Positions 1-5,706 are shown, counted from the first letter of the stretch. The stretch: DNA of 8,291 nt from DAOMFM01 sp035429825 (GCA_044224215.1 JBGAKX010000173.1:1-8291), one strand, 5' to 3'. The notes: a model not told the origin generated them from the sequence alone. Translations and numbers: made by a program.

Positions 1-123
1 GAGCTGAGCGCCCGAGGTCTCATAGATCCCTTCGTCGTCCGGGCCGCGATGCTCGATCCGCGCGAGCATCTTCTCGACGCTCACACGCTCGAAACTCCCG
101 ACGGTGCCGCATAGTCCGCACAT
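1..123 (-). CDS. asnB: Asparagine synthetase B (glutamine-hydrolysing), N-terminal fragment, runs off left edge
   Basis: Reading the minus strand from the ATG at 123 gives 41 codons, open to the window edge, beginning MCGLCGTVG and containing IEHRGPDDEGIY at about residues 23-34. An N-terminal Met-Cys-Gly followed by the HRGPDD motif is the hallmark of class II (Ntn-type) glutamine amidotransferase domains of AsnB-like asparagine synthetases. Cys2 would be the nucleophile that releases ammonia from glutamine, exposed after Met removal. The full protein (normally around 600 residues) would carry an ATP-pyrophosphatase synthetase domain outside this window. The start lies 28 bp after the stop of the upstream glycosyltransferase gene, so co-transcription is likely. 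AsnB paralogues next to glycosyltransferases are common in polysaccharide clusters, where they may amidate sugar or other acids rather than make free asparagine. No convincing Shine-Dalgarno is visible, because the leader lies in a repeat element (134-177). Confidence 0.9.
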   Translation of the reverse strand, partial: MCGLCGTVGSFERVSVEKMLARIEHRGPDDEGIYETSGAQL

Positions 124-133
124 AAGATGTTTG

Positions 134-177
134 CCGCAGATGAACGCGAATCTACGCGAATCTGTGTTTCTCTGCGG
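134..177. repeat. 44-bp interspersed-type repeat with ~10-bp periodicity across a gene junction
   Basis: The element is bounded by a perfect 7-bp inverted repeat, CCGCAGA (134-140) and TCTGCGG (171-177). Inside it, ACGCGAATCT occurs twice in perfect tandem (144-153 and 154-163). The flanking decamers are degenerate versions, giving roughly four 10-bp units. It covers the stop codon of the glycosyltransferase gene (152-154) and most of the 28-bp gap before asnB, so the last nine residues of the glycosyltransferase (VTAEKHRFA) are encoded by it. From memory, phrases of this kind (GCAGAT/GCGAATCT decamer strings) recur in intergenic DNA of several environmental phyla, but I cannot verify copy number from one window. 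Confidence 0.55.
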
Positions 178-1339
178 TTACTCTTTCAATTTCGTCCGAC
201 ACCTGCTCCGTTCGAACGTCCCACGTATTGTCCTTGACGAGCTCCTGACGGGCAGTTCGCAACGCAGGATCGTTCTCGGCGATCGCCGACTCGACCAACT
301 CGATGAAGTGATCATATCCGCGCGCGATTCGCAGCGGACCGTCGAACCGCTCGTATTCGTAGAGAGGCGTGATGATCACCGGCTTGCCCGTCGCAAGGTA
401 CTCGCGCACCTTGATCGCGCTGCCATAGTTCACGAACTCGTTGTCGGTCACCCACGGCAGCACGCACGCGTCGAAGTGCGACGCGTAGGCCGGAAGGTCG
501 TAGTAGTTCTTTGACCCGAGGTGATGCACGTTCGGCAGGTCCTCCACCTCGAGCGGCCGCGCCTTCAACCCGATGAATACCCAGTGCCACTCCGGATGCC
601 GCTCCGACACGTAGCGGACCAGCTTCTGATCGATCAGCCACGAATCGACCTGCCCAAAGTAGCCGATGCACGGCCTCGGTATCGCCGCAATGTCGTCGGG
701 CTCGACGTGCGACGTCGCCGTTGTCGACGCAAAGTGTTCAAAATCAACGGCTTGCTCGAGCATCAGCGACTTCTCGCGATGACCGGTCGCTTCCTCGAAG
801 AGCTTCTTGCCGGAGTAGTAGACGATGTCCGCCTTGTCGAGCAGCCCTTCGTGCAACTCGCGAATCAGGTTCGATTTTGTCGCGTGGTCCATGCTGTTCG
901 CCTCGTACTTGTCCGAGACCTGGTAGACCAGCACGTCCTCCTTCAGCCATCCCACGACGTCGCGCGCCGTCGGAATCGCGATCCACAGCACCGTCCGTCC
1001 GAACCCGAACAGCAGCATCAGCAACCGGATCTGCACAACCAGCAGCACGCGGTTCACCGCCCGTCCGAGGCTGCTCCCAAAGAACGGCGTCACGATCGGC
1101 GTCACGACGATGATGCCCTCGGGCGTCCGCCGGACGAACTTCGCATAGCTCTTCAGCTTGCGCCGGATCTTCGCAAAAAAGTCCGCGCTGCGAACGCTGG
1201 GAAGTCCCATGGAAATGGAGTTCACGAACATCACCCGATTCCCTCGGGCCAGCCGCTTCATGATGTGGTTCTTTGAGTGCGGATGGTGATACCACCAGTC
1301 CTCACCGGCAAAGCAGATTATCGACCGATCGTGGAGCAT
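152..1339 (-). CDS. GT-B fold glycosyltransferase (TuaH-like, family 1/4)
   Basis: A 395-residue protein from the ATG at 1339, which opens MLHDRSIICFAGEDWWYHHP. The EDWWYHHPHSK segment followed by a nucleotide-binding-like VMFVNSI strand is typical of a group of TuaH-like glycosyltransferases. The C-terminal half has the GT-B donor-binding features: IGYFGQVDSWLI begins the second Rossmann domain, followed by HHLGSKNYYDLPAYASHFDACVLP and then the conserved KVREYLATGKPVIITP segment, equivalent to the acidic donor-binding EX7E region of family 4 enzymes. It should transfer a sugar from a nucleotide-activated donor to a glycan or lipid carrier at the cytoplasmic membrane; the substrate cannot be told. 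The frame stays open upstream to a TTG at 1390, but ATG 1339 matches the expected family N-terminus; no strong ribosome binding site precedes it. It is 28 bp upstream of asnB, which fits a polysaccharide locus. Its last nine codons come from the repeat at 134-177, so the native C-terminus may have been altered. Confidence 0.88.
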   Translation of the reverse strand: MLHDRSIICFAGEDWWYHHPHSKNHIMKRLARGNRVMFVNSISMGLPSVRSADFFAKIRRKLKSYAKFVRRTPEGIIVVTPIVTPFFGSSLGRAVNRVLLVVQIRLLMLLFGFGRTVLWIAIPTARDVVGWLKEDVLVYQVSDKYEANSMDHATKSNLIRELHEGLLDKADIVYYSGKKLFEEATGHREKSLMLEQAVDFEHFASTTATSHVEPDDIAAIPRPCIGYFGQVDSWLIDQKLVRYVSERHPEWHWVFIGLKARPLEVEDLPNVHHLGSKNYYDLPAYASHFDACVLPWVTDNEFVNYGSAIKVREYLATGKPVIITPLYEYERFDGPLRIARGYDHFIELVESAIAENDPALRTARQELVKDNTWDVRTEQVSDEIERVTAEKHRFA

Positions 1340-1380
1340 TGCGAGAAAGCGGTGAGTATACCAGCAGGATCCTTTGGAGT

Positions 1381-1411
1381 GCGCCGGCAAGCCCGTAGGG
1401 CGCGACGGCGC
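1381..1411. other. Nested inverted repeat (possible hairpin) between thioredoxin-like and glycosyltransferase genes
   Basis: Outer arms GCGCCG (1381-1386) and CGGCGC (1406-1411) enclose inner arms GCCC (1391-1394) and GGGC (1398-1401) around a GTA loop, separated by a symmetric 4x4 internal loop. On the plus strand it is followed by TTTT (1412-1415), as in an intrinsic terminator. The flanking genes are all on the minus strand, where no U-tract follows. It might stop antisense transcripts, or fold in the leader of the glycosyltransferase mRNA. The remaining spacer up to 1463 shows nothing else convincing. Confidence 0.3.
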
Positions 1412-1463
1412 TTTTGAGTCCCGCCGCTTACCTCATGCGGCTCACTTGCTCACAAGCGACGCG

Positions 1464-1976
1464 CTACTTGCGGCTCGACAGCTTGTTGAGCCACTTCATC
1501 ATGTCGCTCGCGCTGCGAAACGCACCGTTCCATTGCCCGATCAGCTTCCCATCGCTCCGGTACACGAGCAGCGTCGGGTACGCGTGAATCCCGACGTTGC
1601 GGGCAAACTGCTCCCCGTCTTTTCCGTCTTCGGCGTCCAGCTTCACAAAGACGTTCTGTGCAGCGAACTGGCGAACCGATGGGTCGACGTAGACCTTCGA
1701 GTCCATGTAGCGACACCAGCTGCACCAGTGCGTGTACACGTCGACAAAGATGATCTGGTTCGACTTGGCCGTCTGCTGCGCCGTCACGAAGTTCCGCTGC
1801 CAAGCGATCGTCTCGTTGCTCGTCGCGACGTCCGTCCCTGAAGACCCGGTGGCCGATGGCGCATCCGTAGTCTTGAACGACACGATATCGCGTTGCGCGG
1901 CGAGCGAACCGAGCGCGGTCACACACGTACCGAACATCATCCCCGCGATGAGGATCGCAAGACGTCTATGTGGCAT
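1464..1976 (-). CDS. Exported thioredoxin-like protein (WCSWC)
   Basis: A 170-residue protein. The ATG at 1976 is chosen because AGGAG lies 9 nt upstream; an in-frame extension to 2021 lacks such a site and would bury the signal sequence. Residues 1-27 (MPHRR, then LAILIAGMMFGTCVTALGSLAA) form a signal peptide or anchor, with likely signal-peptidase cleavage after LAA. The thioredoxin fold follows: FVDVYTHWCSWCRYMD puts the CxxC cysteines at 85 and 88, and HAYPTLLVY supplies the cis-proline near 134. The CSWC dipeptide and the segment after it (VYVDPSVRQFAAQNVFVKLDAED) resemble thioredoxin_7/DsbD-gamma-type proteins rather than classic WCGPC thioredoxin. The expected role is thiol-disulfide reduction or exchange in the periplasm; the partner is unknown. 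No lipobox is seen at Cys18. It lies in a same-strand run, 96 bp after the alpha/beta hydrolase gene, and may have its own promoter at 2023-2052. Confidence 0.87.
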   Translation of the reverse strand: MPHRRLAILIAGMMFGTCVTALGSLAAQRDIVSFKTTDAPSATGSSGTDVATSNETIAWQRNFVTAQQTAKSNQIIFVDVYTHWCSWCRYMDSKVYVDPSVRQFAAQNVFVKLDAEDGKDGEQFARNVGIHAYPTLLVYRSDGKLIGQWNGAFRSASDMMKWLNKLSSRK

Positions 1977-1985
1977 GGAAAGGAT

Positions 1986-1990
1986 CTCCT
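1986..1990 (-). promoter_or_regulatory. Ribosome binding site for the thioredoxin-like gene
   Basis: AGGAG on the minus strand, 9 nt before the ATG at 1976. It decides the start in favour of 1976 over the longer frame beginning at 2021. Confidence 0.65.
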
Positions 1991-2022
1991 GCAGCAGACT
2001 CGAACCGAACAAGCGAAACAAA

Positions 2023-2052
2023 AGTATGAACCCACTGGTCGTCGCATGCCAA
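2023..2052 (-). promoter_or_regulatory. Candidate sigma-70-type promoter for the thioredoxin-like gene
   Basis: On the minus strand TTGGCA (2052-2047, 5 of 6 to TTGACA) is followed after 18 bp by CATACT (2028-2023, 4 of 6 to TATAAT). This would start transcription near 2016 and give a leader of about 40 nt carrying the AGGAG site. It lies between the hydrolase stop and the thioredoxin-like start. Read by eye only. Confidence 0.35.
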
Positions 2053-2072
2053 GGGCGACCGTGGGGTCGGCG

Positions 2073-3020
2073 TCAGCCGAGAAACTCGGCAACGATGCCG
2101 TTGAACCAGCCGGGCCGCTCGTCGTGCGGGAGAAGTCCCGCGCCATCAGCCACTTCGACACGAACGGCGGGATTCGCCGCCGTGAAGTACTCTGCGTCGG
2201 TCGATGGCGTCAGTCGTGCCTTTGACCCGAACACGAGCATCATCGGTGTCTGGACGCGCGCGAACAGCTCGTCGATCGGCTGGTCGAGCGTTCCGCCGAC
2301 GAACGCCGCGGGTGCATGCCGGGCTCCGGGCTGATGGCTCGTGGCATACATCTGTTTCACGATCGCGTCGTCGATCGCGTCCTCGCTTCCAAACACCTGG
2401 TCCTTCAGAAAGAACCGGATCGATGCCTCCGAGACGAGCACGTTGAACAGCGACTGGCCCACCACGGGAATCTCGAGCGAGCTCTCGACCATGGTTTCGA
2501 GGGGAGCCCACGCACGAACGACGCGTCGCATTCCGGTCGGGCACACCAGGACGAGATCCGATACGTGCTGCGGCGCACGATGCGCCGCAACGACGGCGTA
2601 TGCACACGACAATGAGCTCGCGACGACGGCAGGCGGTTCGCTGAACACGTCGCGCAGGAAATCGACCAGTAGCGAGACGTACATCTCGGCGGAGTACCGT
2701 GTTGCCGGACGGTCACTGAGACCGAATCCGAGCAGATCGAGCGCGTACACGCGGTATGTCTGTGACAACGTCTCGAAGTTGTGACGCCACTCGTAGCTCG
2801 ACGCTGCCGCGTGGATTCCGTGCACCAGGAGCACCGGACGGCCCGAACCGCGGACGGCGTATGAAAGCCGGTGGCCGTGCCAGAAGTACGAGGCGTGCTC
2901 GGCCTCGAACCATTCATCGAGCGCCGGCGCCGCCGCCGCAACTGCGGCGTTTGCGAGCGCGGCGCCGCCGACGGCGATACCGGCTGCTCCCGCGAGCTTC
3001 ACGAGCGTGTTCAGACTCAT
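2073..3020 (-). CDS. Alpha/beta-hydrolase-fold protein with N-terminal hydrophobic segment and atypical triad
   Basis: A 315-residue protein. The ATG at 3020 is set by a perfect AGGAGGT 9 nt upstream. Residues 5-32 are an alanine/glycine-rich hydrophobic stretch, either a signal sequence or a membrane anchor. The alpha/beta-hydrolase core follows: PVLLVHGIHAAASSYEWR with the oxyanion HG at 67-68, YRVYALDLLGFGLSDRPA (strand 4 region), and the nucleophile elbow VVASSLSCAYAV with Ser at about 136. The elbow is A-S-S-L-S rather than G-x-S-x-G. Where the acid is usual (G-x-x-D-x-x-x-P) the sequence is GSKARLTP, with Ala at 268. Where the catalytic His is usual (aGHlPhxErP) it is AGLLPHDERP, with Leu at 296 and His at 299. 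So Ser is present, but the standard Asp and His are not in their usual places. It could be a subfamily with a shifted triad (His299, perhaps Asp275) or a non-catalytic member. The substrate is unknown. It follows the metallophosphoesterase gene by 64 bp on the same strand. Confidence 0.87.
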   Translation of the reverse strand: MSLNTLVKLAGAAGIAVGGAALANAAVAAAAPALDEWFEAEHASYFWHGHRLSYAVRGSGRPVLLVHGIHAAASSYEWRHNFETLSQTYRVYALDLLGFGLSDRPATRYSAEMYVSLLVDFLRDVFSEPPAVVASSLSCAYAVVAAHRAPQHVSDLVLVCPTGMRRVVRAWAPLETMVESSLEIPVVGQSLFNVLVSEASIRFFLKDQVFGSEDAIDDAIVKQMYATSHQPGARHAPAAFVGGTLDQPIDELFARVQTPMMLVFGSKARLTPSTDAEYFTAANPAVRVEVADGAGLLPHDERPGWFNGIVAEFLG

Positions 3021-3029
3021 GTGTACGAG

Positions 3030-3036
3030 ACCTCCT
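3030..3036 (-). promoter_or_regulatory. Strong Shine-Dalgarno for the alpha/beta-hydrolase gene
   Basis: AGGAGGT on the minus strand, 9 nt before ATG 3020. It fixes the start there rather than at the longer in-frame opening at 3113, which would overlap the metallophosphoesterase gene. Confidence 0.75.
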
Positions 3037-3084
3037 GTGTGGTCGTCAGTCGTGTCGAGCGATTGCTGCGATCGTTGTGCGAGC

Positions 3085-3798
3085 TCATGACAATTCGAAG
3101 AGTGCCGGTGCAACCTCGACGGGTGAAAACCCGACCGCGTCCGCGCTCAGCAACTTGTACGTGATGCCATTGCGAACTCCCGTGAATCCGGCGGCGATCC
3201 CGTCACCGTGGAGGTGGCCGTAGATGCACACGTCCACAGCGTTTGCTTCGAGCAACTCGGTGACTTCCGTCGCCTGTCCGCGCGCGCCTGTCGGCGGGTA
3301 ATGCAGCGCGGCGATGAGCCGCGAGTAGGTCTTGCCAGCGAGCGAGGTGAACGAGAGTTTCAGGCGCTCGAGCTCGCGCCTGAATATCTTCCGATCGTCG
3401 TCCGACGCGTACGGATCGTCGGGGAGCGTCCAGCCTCGGCCACCCGCAATCGCAACATCGCCAAATACGTGCGAGTCGTTCTGCAGCAGACGGATCGACG
3501 GATCGACAGCGCGCTCGATCTTTGCTCTCGACTGCCACCAGAAGTCGTGGTTGCCGCGCAGGAGAAGCTTCTTGCCGGGGAGCGCCCCGATGTCGGCGAG
3601 GTCGGGGAGTGCGTCGTCGAGCTTCACGGCCCACGAGATGTCGCCCACGATGATCAAGAGATCGTCGGGGCCGACGAGCGTCCGGCATGCCTCGAACAAC
3701 CGCTCGGAGTGGTCGATCCAATGGTCGCCAAAGATGTCCATGGGCTTGGGAACGGCTCGGGACAGGTGCGGGTCCCCTATGGCAAAGATGCGTCCCAC
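3085..3798 (-). CDS. Calcineurin-like metallophosphoesterase
   Basis: A 237-residue protein with a full set of metallophosphoesterase motifs in order: GDPHLS (D9, H11), GDISW (D53), GNHD (N83, H84), HYPPT (H166) and GHLHG (H195, H197). These are the ligands of the dinuclear metal centre that hydrolyses phosphomonoesters or phosphodiesters. The WAVKLDD and GNHDFWW context fits the 'predicted phosphohydrolase' group (COG1768-like), whose substrate is not established. No signal peptide is seen, so it is probably cytoplasmic. The start is a GTG at 3798: the first motif begins nine residues in, so the next ATG (Met20) is excluded. There is no good ribosome binding site, but a promoter-like pair ends 5 nt before the GTG (3804-3833), so the transcript may be leaderless. 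It lies 85 bp from the Lrp-type regulator gene, on the same strand. Confidence 0.92.
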   Translation of the reverse strand: MGRIFAIGDPHLSRAVPKPMDIFGDHWIDHSERLFEACRTLVGPDDLLIIVGDISWAVKLDDALPDLADIGALPGKKLLLRGNHDFWWQSRAKIERAVDPSIRLLQNDSHVFGDVAIAGGRGWTLPDDPYASDDDRKIFRRELERLKLSFTSLAGKTYSRLIAALHYPPTGARGQATEVTELLEANAVDVCIYGHLHGDGIAAGFTGVRNGITYKLLSADAVGFSPVEVAPALFELS

Positions 3799-3803
3799 GC
3801 GGG

Positions 3804-3833
3804 AACCTAAGCAGCCGGGACCGGCAATGTCAA
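3804..3833 (-). promoter_or_regulatory. Candidate promoter for metallophosphoesterase gene, possibly leaderless
   Basis: On the minus strand a perfect TTGACA (3833-3828) is followed after 18 bp by TAGGTT (3809-3804, 3 of 6 to TATAAT). The GTG start codon comes 5 nt later, which would put the start codon at or near the transcription start. The -10 match is weak. Confidence 0.35.
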
Positions 3834-3883
3834 CAATGCAGCAGCGAATGCTGGAGGCTCAGGCGGTGAGCGTCGAGTCGACG

Positions 3884-4348
3884 TCATTCGCGCAGGTCGG
3901 GAAGGCTTGGCTTGCGCCAGACTTCGTAGACGAGCGCCGTCTCGACATGCATGGCTTCCTCGCGCGTTGTGAACGCGTCGAGAATCAGCCCGCGCAGCTG
4001 TTCGGGGTTTCGAACCACGACGTGCAGCAGGAAGTCGTGTGCGCCGGCGACGTGGTACAGCGCAACGACCTCCTTCTGCGACATCGCATGCTCGCGGAAG
4101 CTCTCCACGATGTCGTGCGAGTGACGTCCCAGCCGCACCGATACCAGCGCCTGCAGGCCGATCCCGAGCATCCGTGGATCGACGTCCGCGTGAAAGCCCC
4201 GGAGCGCACCGGCGGCCTGCAGCCGGCGAACGCGCTCGTGGCACGTCGAAGGCGCAAGTCCAATGGATGCAGCGAGTTCCTTGTTCGAAAGCCGTGCATT
4301 GTTCTGCAACAGCGCCAGAAGTTCGGCATCGATTCGGTCAAGCTCCAT
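3884..4348 (-). CDS. Lrp/AsnC-family transcriptional regulator
   Basis: A 154-residue protein from ATG 4348, beginning MELDRIDAELLALLQNNARL as Lrp-family proteins typically do. GGGGA lies 6 nt upstream. Longer in-frame starts at 4384 and 4411 would run into the divergent promoter region. Residues 4-50 form the winged helix-turn-helix (SNKELAASIGLAPSTCHERVRRLQAAG is helix 2, turn and recognition helix). About 65-150 are the RAM ligand-binding/oligomerisation domain, with GAHDFLLHVVV as its characteristic strand. Such proteins form dimers to octamers and respond to small effectors, usually amino acids. The gene diverges from a methionine gamma-lyase-type gene with 65 bp between starts. In Pseudomonas putida the Lrp-type MdeR is divergent from mdeA in the same way, so I infer that this protein senses a sulfur amino acid or its product and controls the lyase and itself. 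Confidence 0.9.
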   Translation of the reverse strand: MELDRIDAELLALLQNNARLSNKELAASIGLAPSTCHERVRRLQAAGALRGFHADVDPRMLGIGLQALVSVRLGRHSHDIVESFREHAMSQKEVVALYHVAGAHDFLLHVVVRNPEQLRGLILDAFTTREEAMHVETALVYEVWRKPSLPDLRE

Positions 4349-4354
4349 AATCTT

Positions 4355-4359
4355 TCCCC
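4355..4359 (-). promoter_or_regulatory. Ribosome binding site for the Lrp-type regulator
   Basis: GGGGA on the minus strand, 6 nt before ATG 4348. It supports the short start that aligns with the usual Lrp/AsnC N-terminus. Confidence 0.5.
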
Positions 4360-4365
4360 AATTCC

Positions 4366-4402
4366 GAAGTTTATTCGCTTCCATATGAGATTCTACAGAT
4401 CT
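4366..4402. promoter_or_regulatory. Candidate Lrp-type operator dyads in the divergent intergenic region
   Basis: Two inverted repeats with A/T-rich centres lie in the 65-bp gap: GAAG-N8-CTTC (4366-4369 and 4378-4381, centre TTTATTCG) and AGAT-N7-ATCT (4388-4391 and 4399-4402). A CATATG palindrome lies between them (4382-4387). Lrp-family sites are commonly short, imperfect AT-cored dyads repeated along one face of the DNA; the two centres are about 21-22 bp apart, close to two helical turns. Visual evidence only. Confidence 0.4.
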
Positions 4403-4407
4403 ATTGT
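4379..4407 (+). promoter_or_regulatory. Weak candidate promoter for the methionine gamma-lyase gene
   Basis: TTCCAT (4379-4384), a 17-bp spacer and TATTGT (4402-4407), ending 6 nt before ATG 4414. No Shine-Dalgarno precedes the ATG, so a leaderless transcript is possible. Matches to consensus are only 3 of 6 and 4 of 6. It overlaps the candidate operator dyads, as expected for local Lrp control. Confidence 0.25.
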
Positions 4408-4413
4408 GCAAGT

Positions 4414-5706
4414 ATGGAGAATACTCTGAATAATCTTCACTTTGATCCGATCGAATCGCTGGCCAACATGCGCCACGAATTCGGCGAGCACGGGGGCGTG
4501 AACATGTCGATCGAGGCGAGTTCGACGTTTACCGTGATGACCGCGAGCACGCTGCCGGAGATATTCAGCGGACGCCGCGGACCGGAATCAGGCGGGTGCT
4601 ATCTCTACGGCCGGCACTTCAACCCCACCGTGTATGTGCTTGGAAAGCAAATCGCCGCGCTCGAAGGCACCGAAGCCGCGTACTGCACGGCGAGCGGCAT
4701 GAGCGCCATCTCGGCCGCGCTGCTCCAGTTGTGCAACCACGGTGACCACATCGTCGCGAGCGACACGCTCTATGGCGGCACATTCGCGCTGCTGTCCCAG
4801 TTTCTCCCCGCCAAGGCCGGACTTGACGTGACGTTCGTTGATGCAACGGATCTCGATGCCGTGCGCGCCGCGATGACCGACCGAACGCGGGTGGTCTACG
4901 TGGAGTCGATGTCGAATCCGACGCTGCGCGTCGCCGATGTTCCCGAGCTCGCGCGGATCGCGCACAACCGCGGCGCCAGGCTCGTGGTCGACAATACGTT
5001 CACGCCGCTGATCTTCACGCCGATCAAGCTCGGGGCGGACGTCGTCGTCCACAGCCTCACCAAGTTCATGAATGGCGCGTCGGACATCATCGCCGGCGCC
5101 ATCTGCGGGACGACCGAGTTCATCATGAGCCTGATGAACCTCGAGATGGGCGCGTTGATGCTGCTCGGCCCGACGATGGATCCGAAGGTGGCGTACCAGA
5201 TCAGCCTGCGCCTGCCGCATCTCGGGTTGCGTATGGCCGAGCACAGCCGCCGCGCGATGCTCTTTGCGACACGGCTCGAGGCGCTCGGAATGAAAGTCAT
5301 CTATCCGGGGCTCGCATCGCATCACGACTACGAGACGGTCCTTCGGCTTGGCCGGGAGGAGTACGGATTCGGTGGTGTGCTGTGCCTGGACGTCGGCACC
5401 GCGGAGCGCGCCAACCGGCTGATCGAGCTCCTGCAGAACACGGACAGGTTCGGCTTCATGGCAGTGAGTCTCGGATACTTTGAGACGCTCATGACCTGTC
5501 CGGCCGCGACGACGTCGAGTGAGATTCCCGAGGACGAGCGCGAACACGTCGGCATCTCGCCCGGTCTGGTACGCATGTCGGTTGGATATACGGGCAGCGT
5601 CGAACAGCGCTGGGCCCAATTGCGCGCGGCAATCTCCCAGCTCGACGAACTGGGACTGCCGGAACCGGTCTCAACCCATCCCGAGCCTGCGCATGCGGTA
5701 GCGTAG
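4414..5706 (+). CDS. PLP-dependent methionine gamma-lyase (plant-like), Cys/Met metabolism family
   Basis: A 430-residue fold-type I PLP enzyme. Visible active-site elements: YGRHFNPT (Tyr65 and Arg67, phosphate contacts from the neighbouring subunit), SGMSA (94-98, phosphate loop), TLYGGTF with Tyr120 stacking on PLP, VVDNTF with Asp193 to the pyridine nitrogen, SLTKF with Schiff-base Lys217, and GLVRMSVG with Arg387 binding the substrate carboxylate. Expected reaction: L-methionine to methanethiol, 2-oxobutyrate and ammonia. Several stretches (RHEFGEHGGVNMSIEAS, LPHLGLRM, GFMAVSLGY, ISPGLVRMSVGY) match, from memory, Arabidopsis methionine gamma-lyase much more closely than Pseudomonas MdeA. 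The Cys that follows Tyr in Pseudomonas TLYGCTF is Gly122 here, as I recall for the plant enzyme. Cystathionine gamma-lyase or homocysteine desulfhydrase activity cannot be excluded. It is divergent from the Lrp-type regulator, and its last 36 bp overlap the convergent sigma-54 activator gene. Residues from about 415 extend beyond the conserved family end. Confidence 0.88.
   Translation: MENTLNNLHFDPIESLANMRHEFGEHGGVNMSIEASSTFTVMTASTLPEIFSGRRGPESGGCYLYGRHFNPTVYVLGKQIAALEGTEAAYCTASGMSAISAALLQLCNHGDHIVASDTLYGGTFALLSQFLPAKAGLDVTFVDATDLDAVRAAMTDRTRVVYVESMSNPTLRVADVPELARIAHNRGARLVVDNTFTPLIFTPIKLGADVVVHSLTKFMNGASDIIAGAICGTTEFIMSLMNLEMGALMLLGPTMDPKVAYQISLRLPHLGLRMAEHSRRAMLFATRLEALGMKVIYPGLASHHDYETVLRLGREEYGFGGVLCLDVGTAERANRLIELLQNTDRFGFMAVSLGYFETLMTCPAATTSSEIPEDEREHVGISPGLVRMSVGYTGSVEQRWAQLRAAISQLDELGLPEPVSTHPEPAHAVA

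Noticed and set aside
2053..2072. Imperfect hairpin after the hydrolase stop as a terminator
   Set aside because: Only about five contiguous pairs with a mismatch and no following U-tract.
3871..3883. 13-bp palindrome CGTCGAGTCGACG directly after the Lrp-type regulator stop
   Set aside because: Perfect but short, with no U-tract on either side; CG-rich palindromes of this size are expected by chance in such DNA, so I do not call a terminator or operator.
3332..4429. 365-codon plus-strand frame across the metallophosphoesterase and Lrp genes
   Set aside because: It spans two well-supported genes and their spacer on the other strand and shows no family features; a GC-rich shadow.
4588..5619. 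Long minus-strand open frame (343 codons) antisense to the lyase gene
   Set aside because: It is very rich in Arg/His/Asp with no recognisable domain, and mirrors the high-GC third-position bias of the real lyase frame, which has all its active-site motifs.
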